The notes below the pieces were generated by a model. The model was given only the letters and a program-made list of their open reading frames with translations, made no database searches and was not told the DNA's origin. A stretch of 15,977 bases of DNA from Cyanothece sp. UBA12306. GTDB lineage: Bacteria; Cyanobacteriota; Cyanobacteriia; Cyanobacteriales; Microcystaceae. Location: positions 23,538 to 39,514 of the forward strand of contig DLXW01000115.1 in assembly GCA_003448685.1 (NCBI GenBank). Reading direction: 5' to 3'. This document shows, piece after piece, positions 8,333 through 15,134 of this stretch. Numbering within the stretch: position 1 is the stretch's first letter; each line of letters begins with the position of its first letter. A program made the position numbers and the translations under genes.

Positions 8333-9397
8333 ATGAATGACCAATCCCAACTTTCTCCAGAAGATGCTAATCAATTATTGCGATCGCTCCTCGAAAAACA
8401 GGGGACTTGGGTAGACTGGGGTCGAGCCTGTCAACAGCTACAACAAGCAGGATACAATGGCCAAACGATTTTTGAACAGACTGGGTTTCAGTCAAGTCAA
8501 CAAAATTTGATTATCGTAGCAGCGCAAGTTTACGAAAGTTTGCTCAAAGCAGATATTAGCGATGAGACTCTAACCTATTATCTTGGCCCAAAAAGTGATG
8601 TTCTCTATGAATTACGTATCTTGAACCAGGAACAAAGGGCGATCGTTGCTCAGTTAGCTAAGGAAAAAACCCTTGAAGCGCAGGAGACAAAAGAGGTTGC
8701 CAAAACCTTTCAGGAGTTTTCCCGTCTATCTCAAGTCCCAGAGGAGTTTACTAACCATCCTGGGGATGCTATGGCCTATCAATGCTGGAAACAGGCCCGA
8801 CAAAAAAAGGATCTTCAAGATCGCACCCGTTTGATCGCCAAAGGGTTGAAGTTTGCCCATTCTCTTCAAGGGCGATCGGCTATTGAGAAACTTTTAATTG
8901 ACTTGACTGTTGTTCCTAGTCGTAGCGCACCTTTATTGCCTCTATATCGTCTCGAAGAACAGTCGGATCTATCGCGTATCGTCACCGTGGTGGGAAGCCT
9001 TCCTTTGACCAAAAATGACCTAGATGGGGTTTCAAAGTTAGAGAGGACCGAACCTTTTGACGTTGTGTCCTATTCGGGACAAGGTTCAGTGGTGTCTCTA
9101 CCAGGTTGGCAAGCTATGCTCAAAGCAGATGATCCTGTGGCGATTTTATGTACAAGCGATCGCCTTCCTAAATCTCTGCCAGGTTCTATCGAAGATGTTT
9201 TAGTTGTAGTTGATCTTTCGCTCAAAGACTGGGATGTTAACAGCTATTTTCTGGTTGAAGAAGCAGGGGAATTAAGCTTTAAATGGTTTGAAGAAACTCC
9301 CCAGGTAAGTTTACTCGGTCAAATTATTATTGTGGTGCGTCCCAAAAAGATTTTTGATGAAAATAATATTTTGGAACCTTGGCAAATGGATGACTAA
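8333..9397 (+). CDS. raf1: RuBisCO accumulation factor 1 (Raf1)
   Basis: Raf1 is a RuBisCO assembly chaperone that stabilises folded large subunits as dimers before octamer formation. The ATG at 8333 gives 354 aa, the usual cyanobacterial length. The N-terminal alpha domain begins NQLLRSLLEKQGTWVDWG and continues ACQQLQQAGYNGQTIFEQTG, with SDVLYELRILNQEQRA, HPGDAMAYQCWKQARQKKD and LIAKGLKFAHSLQGR. A flexible linker follows near residue ~195-210 (VVPSRSAPLLPLYRLEE). The C-terminal beta domain has SLPGWQAMLKADDPVAIL, EDVLVVVDLSLKDWDVNSYF, FKWFEETPQVSLLGQI and VVRPKKIF. The open frame extends 31 codons upstream to a TTG, but the added part is non-homologous to Raf1 as I know it. Pairing with the divergent ccmO fits co-expression of shell and enzyme-assembly factors. 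Confidence 0.95.
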   Translation: MNDQSQLSPEDANQLLRSLLEKQGTWVDWGRACQQLQQAGYNGQTIFEQTGFQSSQQNLIIVAAQVYESLLKADISDETLTYYLGPKSDVLYELRILNQEQRAIVAQLAKEKTLEAQETKEVAKTFQEFSRLSQVPEEFTNHPGDAMAYQCWKQARQKKDLQDRTRLIAKGLKFAHSLQGRSAIEKLLIDLTVVPSRSAPLLPLYRLEEQSDLSRIVTVVGSLPLTKNDLDGVSKLERTEPFDVVSYSGQGSVVSLPGWQAMLKADDPVAILCTSDRLPKSLPGSIEDVLVVVDLSLKDWDVNSYFLVEEAGELSFKWFEETPQVSLLGQIIIVVRPKKIFDENNILEPWQMDD

Positions 9398-9400
9398 ATC

Positions 9401-9418
9401 AACTCACAATTGAGAGTT
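9401..9418. terminator. Possible 18-bp dyad after raf1
   Basis: AACTCACAATTGAGAGTT is palindromic at 16 of 18 positions and begins 3 nt after the raf1 stop. It has no T-run, so it is at best a weak or factor-assisted terminator. Confidence 0.25.
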
Positions 9419-9517
9419 CTCCGATGTAGGATGTCAAGATGAAAGCAAGAAAAGGCTCACATAGTGTTTTTATTGACGAGGTTTAATCAGGTTAACTATC
9501 AAATATAATAAAAACGA

Positions 9518-10591
9518 GTCTCTAATTTCTATCTTAATCCTAATACCCGTTCTGACAAAGGTAAACAAGCTGCTCAAAATTATTCTTTAGGGCTTTCTGC
9601 ATTTCATGAACGTCTGCGTTCTTTAGAAACAGAACATGAATGGCTACTTAAACAAATTCAACGCAAACGCAAGGAATTGAAAAAGTTTCTCGATGAAATG
9701 CGTTCTATTGCGACAGAAATTTTCACCCAAAGCACCCCATTGTATCAAAAAATGATGGAAGTTGATGCTGAAATTCATAGTTTATTTGAGCAAATTCTTA
9801 GCACCAAGAAATTTGGCAAAAAAAACAAAAAAAATATCAATGAAATTTACCAAAGTCTTCAGTACGGAGGAATTATCAGTCCTCAGTTTAGTGATGAGGA
9901 TGAGGATGAGGAACTTGATGATATGTTTGATAATGAATTTGACGAAGACTCTGATGACTTTTTTAATGAAAATACTGGTTATTATCAAGGAAATAATCCA
10001 TCGGAATTTGATACCGAATCTGCTTATAAATCCTCGGAAGCCAGACAAATTCGCCAAACTTTCTTAAAACTTGCCTCTCTTTTTCATCCAGATAAGGTAA
10101 CAGATGAGGAAACGCAAATGCGCCATAACGAAATCATGAAAGAAGTTAATCGCGCTTATCAAGAAGGAGATATTGCCAGACTTTTAGAACTGGAAAAACA
10201 ACACCATCTTGAGGAAGATTTTGATCTAAATAATTCTACTAAAAGTGAGGTTGAGAAACAATGTCAACGTCGAGAAAAAGATAATGAACTGCTCAAAACG
10301 CAATATGAAAATATTAAACGGGAACTGCGTCTTGCACGTAATACTCCCGAGGGAGAAATAGTTAAAGATTATCGTTCTTGTAAACGTAGCGGTATCGATC
10401 CCATCAAAGAGGTATTATCACAACTTGAAGAACAAATTGAAACGATAGAAAGTATTCGGGACTTTGTCAAAAGTTTTAGGGATAAAAAAATAACTCTTAA
10501 GGAGTTTTTGAAAGGCCCTCGTTTTTTCTCTAATAATGATTCTAGTGATCAAGAAGAAATTCTAAAAATGTTATTAGAAGATCTGCTCTAA
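9518..10591 (+). CDS. J-domain (DnaJ-like) co-chaperone with an apparently damaged start
   Basis: The frame is open from 9512 to the TAA at 10589-10591, yet there is no ATG/GTG/TTG before TTG 9677. The upstream codons clearly look coding: SNFYLNPNTRSDKG, then LGLSAFHERLRSLETEHEWL. GTC at 9518, one base from GTG, sits where a natural start would be, hence my boundary. TTG 9677 is the conservative alternative (304 aa). Domains: N-terminal coiled coil (KQIQRKRKELKKFLDEM, EIFTQSTPLYQKMMEVDAEI); a very acidic linker (DEDEDEELDDMFDNEFDEDS); a J domain (ARQIRQTFLKLASLFHPDKV) with the HPD motif that stimulates DnaK; then EVNRAYQEGDIARLLELEK and a C-terminal helical region. No Gly/Phe or zinc-finger domains, so this is a specialised class III J protein. 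Client unknown. Confidence 0.78.
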   Translation, partial: VSNFYLNPNTRSDKGKQAAQNYSLGLSAFHERLRSLETEHEWLLKQIQRKRKELKKFLDEMRSIATEIFTQSTPLYQKMMEVDAEIHSLFEQILSTKKFGKKNKKNINEIYQSLQYGGIISPQFSDEDEDEELDDMFDNEFDEDSDDFFNENTGYYQGNNPSEFDTESAYKSSEARQIRQTFLKLASLFHPDKVTDEETQMRHNEIMKEVNRAYQEGDIARLLELEKQHHLEEDFDLNNSTKSEVEKQCQRREKDNELLKTQYENIKRELRLARNTPEGEIVKDYRSCKRSGIDPIKEVLSQLEEQIETIESIRDFVKSFRDKKITLKEFLKGPRFFSNNDSSDQEEILKMLLEDLL

Positions 10592-10672
10592 CACTAAAAT
10601 TGTATAGTAGTTTAAAGAGCTAACTTGTGGTATGATGAGAAAATTTGTTACAATAGTTTTGGTAAAACCCAC

Positions 10673-10678
10673 TATAAT
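10673..10678 (+). promoter_or_regulatory. Candidate -10 box of nadA
   Basis: TATAAT at 10673-10678 lies 24 nt upstream of the GTG start. TTACAA at 10648-10653 is a possible -35 but with a long 19-nt spacer. An AGGAG ribosome site at 10686-10690 follows. Confidence 0.5.
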
Positions 10679-10702
10679 CTGTTTTAGGAGTGACATCCCA
10701 CT

Positions 10703-11680
10703 GTGTTCACCACTGTACGACCTCAGCAACCATCAACTTTCACCAAACCTAATTTAATACCTAATGATTTATTTAAAGCAATAAATCAGCTTAAAAAAGA
10801 CTTAAATGCCGTTATATTGGCACATTATTACCAAGATCCTGATATACAAGATATTGCTGACTTTATCGGTGATTCTTTGGCTCTTTCTCAACAAGCAGCT
10901 AGTACCAATGCAGAGGTTATTGTTTTTGCGGGGGTTCATTTTATGGCAGAAACCGCTAAAATCCTTAATCCTGATAAATTGGTATTATTACCGGATGTGA
11001 ATGCGGGTTGTTCCTTAGCAGATAGTTGTCCCCCTGAAGCATTTTCCCAATTTAAAGCTCAATATCCTGGTTGCATCGTCGTTTCCTACATTAATTGTAG
11101 TGCCGAAATTAAGGCGATGAGTGATATTATTTGTACTAGTTCTAATGCGGTAAAAATTGTTAATCAACTTCCCAAAGATCGTCCTATCATTTTTGCACCT
11201 GATCAAAATTTGGGAAGATATGTGATGGAACAAACAGGACGAGATTTGATTCTGTGGCAAGGAAGCTGCATCGTTCATGAAACATTTTCAGAAAAGAAAA
11301 TTGTGCAACTAAAAATTGAGCATCCCCAAGCTGAAATTATTGCTCATCCCGAATGTGAACCCTCAGTTTTACGCCACGCTAATTATATTGGTTCTACAAC
11401 AGCTTTATTAAAATATTCTCAGCAAAATCCGAGTGAAGTCTTTATTGTGGCAACAGAGCCAGGAATTATCCATCAGATGGCTAAAGAAGCTCCTAATAAG
11501 CAATTTATTCCTGCACCTGCTATTGATAATTGTGCTTGTAATGAATGTCCCCATATGCGTTTGAATACCATAGAAAAATTGTATTCAGCCATGAAATATC
11601 AACAACCAGAAATAACTATGGATGAAGATATTCGCTTAGCAGCTTTACGTCCTATTCAACGAATGCTAGAAATGTCTTGA
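10703..11680 (+). CDS. nadA: Quinolinate synthase A
   Basis: NadA condenses iminoaspartate (from L-aspartate oxidase, NadB) with dihydroxyacetone phosphate to make quinolinate, the first committed step of de novo NAD synthesis; it is cytoplasmic and carries a [4Fe-4S] cluster. The 325-aa protein has the expected repeated-domain landmarks: [98 protein letters not shown] and TEPGIIHQM. The three cluster cysteines are most likely Cys103, Cys189 and Cys282 ([16 protein letters not shown]), as in the bacterial family. Translation starts at GTG 10703, preceded by AGGAG at 10686-10690. It stands alone with its own promoter; nadB and nadC are not in the window. Confidence 0.97.
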   Translation: MFTTVRPQQPSTFTKPNLIPNDLFKAINQLKKDLNAVILAHYYQDPDIQDIADFIGDSLALSQQAASTNAEVIVFAGVHFMAETAKILNPDKLVLLPDVNAGCSLADSCPPEAFSQFKAQYPGCIVVSYINCSAEIKAMSDIICTSSNAVKIVNQLPKDRPIIFAPDQNLGRYVMEQTGRDLILWQGSCIVHETFSEKKIVQLKIEHPQAEIIAHPECEPSVLRHANYIGSTTALLKYSQQNPSEVFIVATEPGIIHQMAKEAPNKQFIPAPAIDNCACNECPHMRLNTIEKLYSAMKYQQPEITMDEDIRLAALRPIQRMLEMS

Positions 11681-11713
11681 TTTAGGAGTTAAGCATCGAC
11701 AAAGTTAATTAAA

Positions 11714-11761
11714 CAGATATTATTATAAAGACAGTACCGTCTGTTTTTATAATAATATCTG
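11714..11761. repeat. 48-bp near-perfect palindrome downstream of nadA
   Basis: The two halves form a 21-bp stem: 16 perfect pairs starting CAGATATTATTATAAA, one G-U/T position, then four more pairs, with a 6-nt loop. It begins 33 nt after the nadA stop. It would form a strong AT-rich hairpin in RNA or a cruciform in DNA. There is no trailing T-run, so a terminator role is uncertain. Confidence 0.6.
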
Positions 11762-11971
11762 AGGTAAGCCATGGAGATATCAAAGATGAAATTAACCTTT
11801 TACCTCCTGTTAAAATTATTGGCAATTCAACGGCAAATCGTTACTAAGTAGTCGGACATAAATATAATTAACTGTCTTAAGAAATGTAAACAAGCTGTAA
11901 CCCCGCTCCCCTGCTCCGGTCTCCGAGCTCCGGTCTCCGAGCTCCCTGCTAAAAGACTTATTCAGCAAACC
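11762..11971. other. Non-coding spacer with short tandem repeats and a coding-like remnant
   Basis: Just after the palindrome, one frame ending at TAA 11845-11847 reads SEVSHGDIKDEINLLPPVKI then IGNSTANRY, which looks protein-like but has no start or recognisable family; it may be a gene tail. At 11913-11940 the 14-bp unit GCTCCGGTCTCCGA occurs twice exactly in tandem, flanked by partial units (CCCCGCTCCCCT before, GCTCCCTGCT after), typical of short tandem repeats in cyanobacterial spacers. Nothing else is evident. Confidence 0.4.
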
Positions 11972-12430
11972 CTATTGTAAATCTTTCTCAACTGTACCAT
12001 CCATATATTTAATCTCTTTTGCTTCAAAGAAAAATCTTACTTGATTGGGAGATTTACGGATTAACTCAACTAACTCAGTGCGTTTTGATAACCCAAAAAT
12101 ACTAAAATCTCTGGTATCTCCTGCTTTAATAAAAACTTGTCCTGTAATTTTAGAAGTATAACCACTACCAAATAAATAATTACCGTCTGTATCTTCAAGT
12201 ATAAAACTTCCTTGAATGTTATCAATGTTCTTGGAAGTTAGATTAGTAATTTGAACAATAGGAACATTTTCTGAGTTAATTCTTTGAAACTTAACCTCAA
12301 TAAAATTACGGTTATGATCTGAGCTTACGGTCTGTTGGGTTAGTTCTAAAGGGTTAATAGTTTGAGCAATGAAATTAGGTTGGATTGAATTACTAATTAA
12401 AGAAACTAAAACCAAGAAAGAATTGATCAT
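11972..12430 (-). CDS. Small probably exported protein, unknown function
   Basis: This 152-aa protein has a hydrophobic N-terminus (INSFLVLVSLISNSI, then QPNFIAQ), consistent with a signal peptide, cleaved perhaps after the IAQ region. The rest is soluble and beta-rich: FIEVKFQRINSENVPIVQIT, LTSKNIDNIQGSFILEDTDG, VFIKAGDTRDFSIFGLSKR and RFFFEAKEIKYMDG. The pattern suggests a small immunoglobulin-like or beta-sandwich fold, but I recognise no family. There are no cysteines in the mature part, so lipidation is unlikely. A GAGAGA stretch ~8 nt upstream of the ATG could be the ribosome site. It stands alone, downstream of a GUN4-like fragment on the same strand. Confidence 0.65.
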   Translation of the reverse strand: MINSFLVLVSLISNSIQPNFIAQTINPLELTQQTVSSDHNRNFIEVKFQRINSENVPIVQITNLTSKNIDNIQGSFILEDTDGNYLFGSGYTSKITGQVFIKAGDTRDFSIFGLSKRTELVELIRKSPNQVRFFFEAKEIKYMDGTVEKDLQ

Positions 12431-12532
12431 TTAACATCTCTCACGAAGGTTATAATAATTTTCTGTTTCTATATTAGGTTCTAATTAGATGAGAACTGTG
12501 AAAGATTAATACTTTTTAAATATTGAGACTCA

Positions 12533-12712
12533 CTATAAAGCTGAACAAGGAAACTGCTGAATATCTTGTTTTGTCAATAAGCAATCAGGTCTTTGATCAG
12601 CACCAGAAATCTGCAACATTAGCTTCCTGGTTGTTACATCTGCTTCTTGCCAAAGCTGCTGTTTTAAAAACTTTTTCAATTCACTATAATCTATGTCTTG
12701 TTGCATATTCAT
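12533..12712 (-). pseudogene. Truncated GUN4-domain protein (59 codons)
   Basis: Read from the ATG at 12712 on the minus strand, the frame gives DYSELKKFLKQQLWQEADVT, then TRKLMLQISGADQ and TKQDIQQFPCSAL, and stops at TAG 12533-12535. This matches the start of the GUN4 domain (xYxxLxxLLxxxxWxEADxxT, xLML, DIxxFPCxDL), a porphyrin-binding module that in true GUN4 activates Mg-chelatase and in cyanobacteria is also attached to kinases and peptidases. A complete domain is ~140 residues. Here the conserved second half (normally beginning RTIDxLW) is missing and no other frame downstream restores it, so this is a truncated gene or remnant. The plus-strand open frame over the same bases is a shadow. 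Confidence 0.65.
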
Positions 12713-12744
12713 TTCAGATTAACTAGAGATCATGAATAGATTGT

Positions 12745-12770
12745 GTATAACTTTAGGGTATAACTTTAAG
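12745..12770. repeat. Tandem 13-bp direct repeat upstream of the aldolase gene
   Basis: GTATAACTTTAGG (12745-12757) is followed at once by GTATAACTTTAAG (12758-12770), identical at 12 of 13 positions. It lies between the divergent GUN4 fragment and the aldolase gene, 60 nt upstream of the latter's start. It could be a pair of regulator half-sites or simple duplication. Confidence 0.45.
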
Positions 12771-12830
12771 GAAATAGGCAAAAAAGGACGTTATCATATC
12801 AATTAATCCTCCGATTGTCAGCTTAAAATT

Positions 12831-13478
12831 ATGATTTATCTTGACTCAGCCATCATTATCGAAGCTCAAATCGTCCGTCAATGGGGATGGGTAAAAGGAA
12901 TTACGACCAATCCTACCCTCCTAGCAAACAGTGAATTATCTCCAGAAGAAACCCTCAAACAACTGCGATTATTAAGTCCTGGGGAAGTTTATTATCAACT
13001 CACCACCGCAACTTTTGAGGACATGGTAGCCGAAGGAAGACAAGCTTATGAAATTATTGGCCAACAAACTGTCTTGAAAATTCCAGCAACTCAGGTAGGA
13101 TTTCAAGTCGCGGCCAATCTCTCCCAAGAGATTCCTTGTGCTATAACTGCTATTTATAGTGGGGCGCAAACTGCGATCGCTCGCGAAACAGGGGCAAAAT
13201 ATGCCATTGCTTACGTTAATCGGGCAACAAGGTTGTTAGGAGATGGTTTAGCTTTAGTCCGAGAAATGGCCAACTTACTTCAAGGAAGTTCAACGGAAAT
13301 TTTAGCAGCTAGTTTAAAATCTCCCCAAGAAGCAGCAGATGCTTTACAAGCTGGGGCAAATCATCTTACTTTACCTTTAACGGTTTTAGAAGCAATGACT
13401 ACCCATGAATTATCAGAACAGACTGTCAAAGAATTTAATCAAAAAGGACAGGGAATTACAACAAAGCTCAGAGTCTAA
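12831..13478 (+). CDS. Transaldolase / fructose-6-phosphate aldolase family protein
   Basis: This 215-aa protein is the size of the short FSA/TalC-type class I aldolases and far shorter than classical transaldolase (~310-390 aa). Conserved points: Asp5 in IYLDSA, GITTNPTLL with Asn27, the Schiff-base lysine Lys83 in TVLKIPATQVG, CAITAIYSGAQTAIA, GAKYAIAYVNR, ILAASLKSPQEA and HLTLPLTVLEAM. Such enzymes form a TIM barrel, usually decameric, and transfer or add dihydroxyacetone units, linking to the pentose phosphate pathway. Whether this is a transaldolase or an aldolase cannot be read from the residues I can see. The ATG at 12831 has no strong Shine-Dalgarno. The next gene begins 32 nt after its stop, so co-transcription with the membrane protein is possible. 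Confidence 0.88.
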   Translation: MIYLDSAIIIEAQIVRQWGWVKGITTNPTLLANSELSPEETLKQLRLLSPGEVYYQLTTATFEDMVAEGRQAYEIIGQQTVLKIPATQVGFQVAANLSQEIPCAITAIYSGAQTAIARETGAKYAIAYVNRATRLLGDGLALVREMANLLQGSSTEILAASLKSPQEAADALQAGANHLTLPLTVLEAMTTHELSEQTVKEFNQKGQGITTKLRV

Positions 13479-13510
13479 AACCATCAATAATCAATTAAAT
13501 TTTACCCATT

Positions 13511-15049
13511 ATGAATACAGAAAAAACAATTTATATTATTGCAGGAACTCTTTTTGCCTCAGTTGTGGTGAGTTCATTTGCTTTAATAATTCTTGGTGGC
13601 AAGACCGCTATTATGGCAGCACTTCTAGTTCCTTGCTTGGTAATTTCCTATTTATTTCCTCGTTGGGGTTTATTGGCTTTTCTAATTTATCTTCCTTTCG
13701 GGGGAACGATGACTTATGCTATTGCTGGTGTTTTCAAAGCAGTGGGAGGAGGGATAACATTTAATAAATCTTATGCTGTGTTTCATTTTGCCAAGGATGC
13801 TTTCTATTTTCCGGCTGCATTAGCGATCCTAATTAGTAACCAAGTGTTGCCGAAAATTTTCCCAAAAATTAGACCTTTAGCGATTGCTCTAAGTCTTTTA
13901 GTATTAGGATGTTTGTTGACATTTTTTGTCGTTAATTTTGCTCGATCATTGACACCTTCTCAGGATAAAATTGTATTAATGGGAATCATTGGCTTAAAGA
14001 TATTTTTAGGATATATTCCTTTAATTTTATGTAGCTATTATTTGATTAGTAATATTCAAAGATTAGAGCAAATTAATCGTCTCTGGATAGTTCTTATTTT
14101 AATTTGCTGTAGTTTGTGTATAGTGCAGTATCTATTTTTAACTACTGGGATTTGTCCAGGAAGTAGTCAGTTGCCGGCTCCTGCTTCTACCAGAGCCAGT
14201 TTACAGGCACAATGTTTTGTAGGTGGCTCACTACTTTATAATCCAGCTAAAGATTTAATTCGACTTCCTGGGACTTTTGTTTCTCCTTGGCAATGGGCCT
14301 GGTTCTTGATTTCTAGTGTCTTTATTACCTATGGTGTGAGTGTGAGTGAAACTTCTCGAATCTGGAGATGGGTCAATTGGTTAGCGATCGCTAGTGTCTT
14401 AATAGCAACATTGCTTTCTGGTCAAAGGACGGCTTTATTAGTGGTTCCTGTGATCTATTTAATCTTATTTTTACTCACTGAAAAACAGCAAGAGAAACTG
14501 CCAATTAAGTTAGGACTGATTGCTGTGACTACTATTGTCATCGTCACTCAATTTGCCATTGTCCAAGAAGCCATTAGTAATTTTATTGACCGTTGGCAAT
14601 ATTCCCCACCTCAAGAATTTATGGCTAAACAATTCCAATGGCTGATTGATTATCGTCTAGAATGGTTAGGAAATGGTCTAGGAAGAACAGCTAGTGCAGC
14701 TCGTCGTCTCGGAGAAATCGAACTGATTGAAGTCTTTTACGTCAAAGTGCTTTATGAAATCGGTATTCTAGGATTTTTAGCTTTCTTGGGGGTTGTTACC
14801 ACCCTAACTGTTTTAACTTTTAAAGCTTATCGCTCTTTAAAAACTCCTTCCTTACGTCGTCTAGGACTATGCCTATGGATATTTATCCTCTTCATTAGCT
14901 ATAATCCCTACTACTATCCCTTAGCTGTTGATCCGGTTGCTGTCTATTATTGGTTTGTCGCAGGAATGCTCTTGAAATTACCAGACTTGGAAATTGACCA
15001 TCCTGTTACAGAAAATAAAACCCTCGTCTCTGATACAAAATTAAGGTGA
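13511..15049 (+). CDS. O-antigen ligase/polymerase-like polytopic membrane protein
   Basis: This 512-aa protein has roughly ten or more membrane segments, for example IYIIAGTLFASVVVSSFALI, LWIVLILICCSLCIVQYLFL, LGLIAVTTIVIVTQFAIVQ and LGFLAFLGVVTTLTVLTF. The motif LLSGQRTALLVVPVIYLI and the late segment GNGLGRTASAA...EVFYVKVLYEIGILGF match the pattern of WaaL/Wzy O-antigen ligases and polymerases, where a periplasmic loop with Arg and aromatic residues handles lipid-linked glycans. A large loop with three cysteines (GICPGSSQL, LQAQCFVGG) precedes the SGQRT segment. The role is probably export or assembly of a surface polysaccharide; substrate unknown. It follows the aldolase gene by 32 nt. 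No other polysaccharide genes are seen in the window. Confidence 0.75.
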   Translation: MNTEKTIYIIAGTLFASVVVSSFALIILGGKTAIMAALLVPCLVISYLFPRWGLLAFLIYLPFGGTMTYAIAGVFKAVGGGITFNKSYAVFHFAKDAFYFPAALAILISNQVLPKIFPKIRPLAIALSLLVLGCLLTFFVVNFARSLTPSQDKIVLMGIIGLKIFLGYIPLILCSYYLISNIQRLEQINRLWIVLILICCSLCIVQYLFLTTGICPGSSQLPAPASTRASLQAQCFVGGSLLYNPAKDLIRLPGTFVSPWQWAWFLISSVFITYGVSVSETSRIWRWVNWLAIASVLIATLLSGQRTALLVVPVIYLILFLLTEKQQEKLPIKLGLIAVTTIVIVTQFAIVQEAISNFIDRWQYSPPQEFMAKQFQWLIDYRLEWLGNGLGRTASAARRLGEIELIEVFYVKVLYEIGILGFLAFLGVVTTLTVLTFKAYRSLKTPSLRRLGLCLWIFILFISYNPYYYPLAVDPVAVYYWFVAGMLLKLPDLEIDHPVTENKTLVSDTKLR

Positions 15050-15134
15050 CTAATTATCAACAGAAGATTAAATTAATTGATCTTCGGATCTATAATGATG
15101 GGACAAATTCAGCCGATCACAAAATTTATTATCT

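Noticed and set aside
9782..10067. Overlapping ~90-100-codon frames on both strands within the J-domain gene
   Set aside because: They arise from the Asp/Glu- and Lys-rich codons of the real gene and have no start signals or family features.
11900..11950. GC-rich tandem repeats as a candidate CRISPR or origin iteron set
   Set aside because: Only two exact 14-bp units with degenerate flanks; typical short tandem repeats of cyanobacterial spacers.
12523..12726. Plus-strand 67-codon open frame starting at TTG
   Set aside because: It is antisense to the GUN4-like fragment, which has far better family support, and it has no ribosome site or recognisable content.
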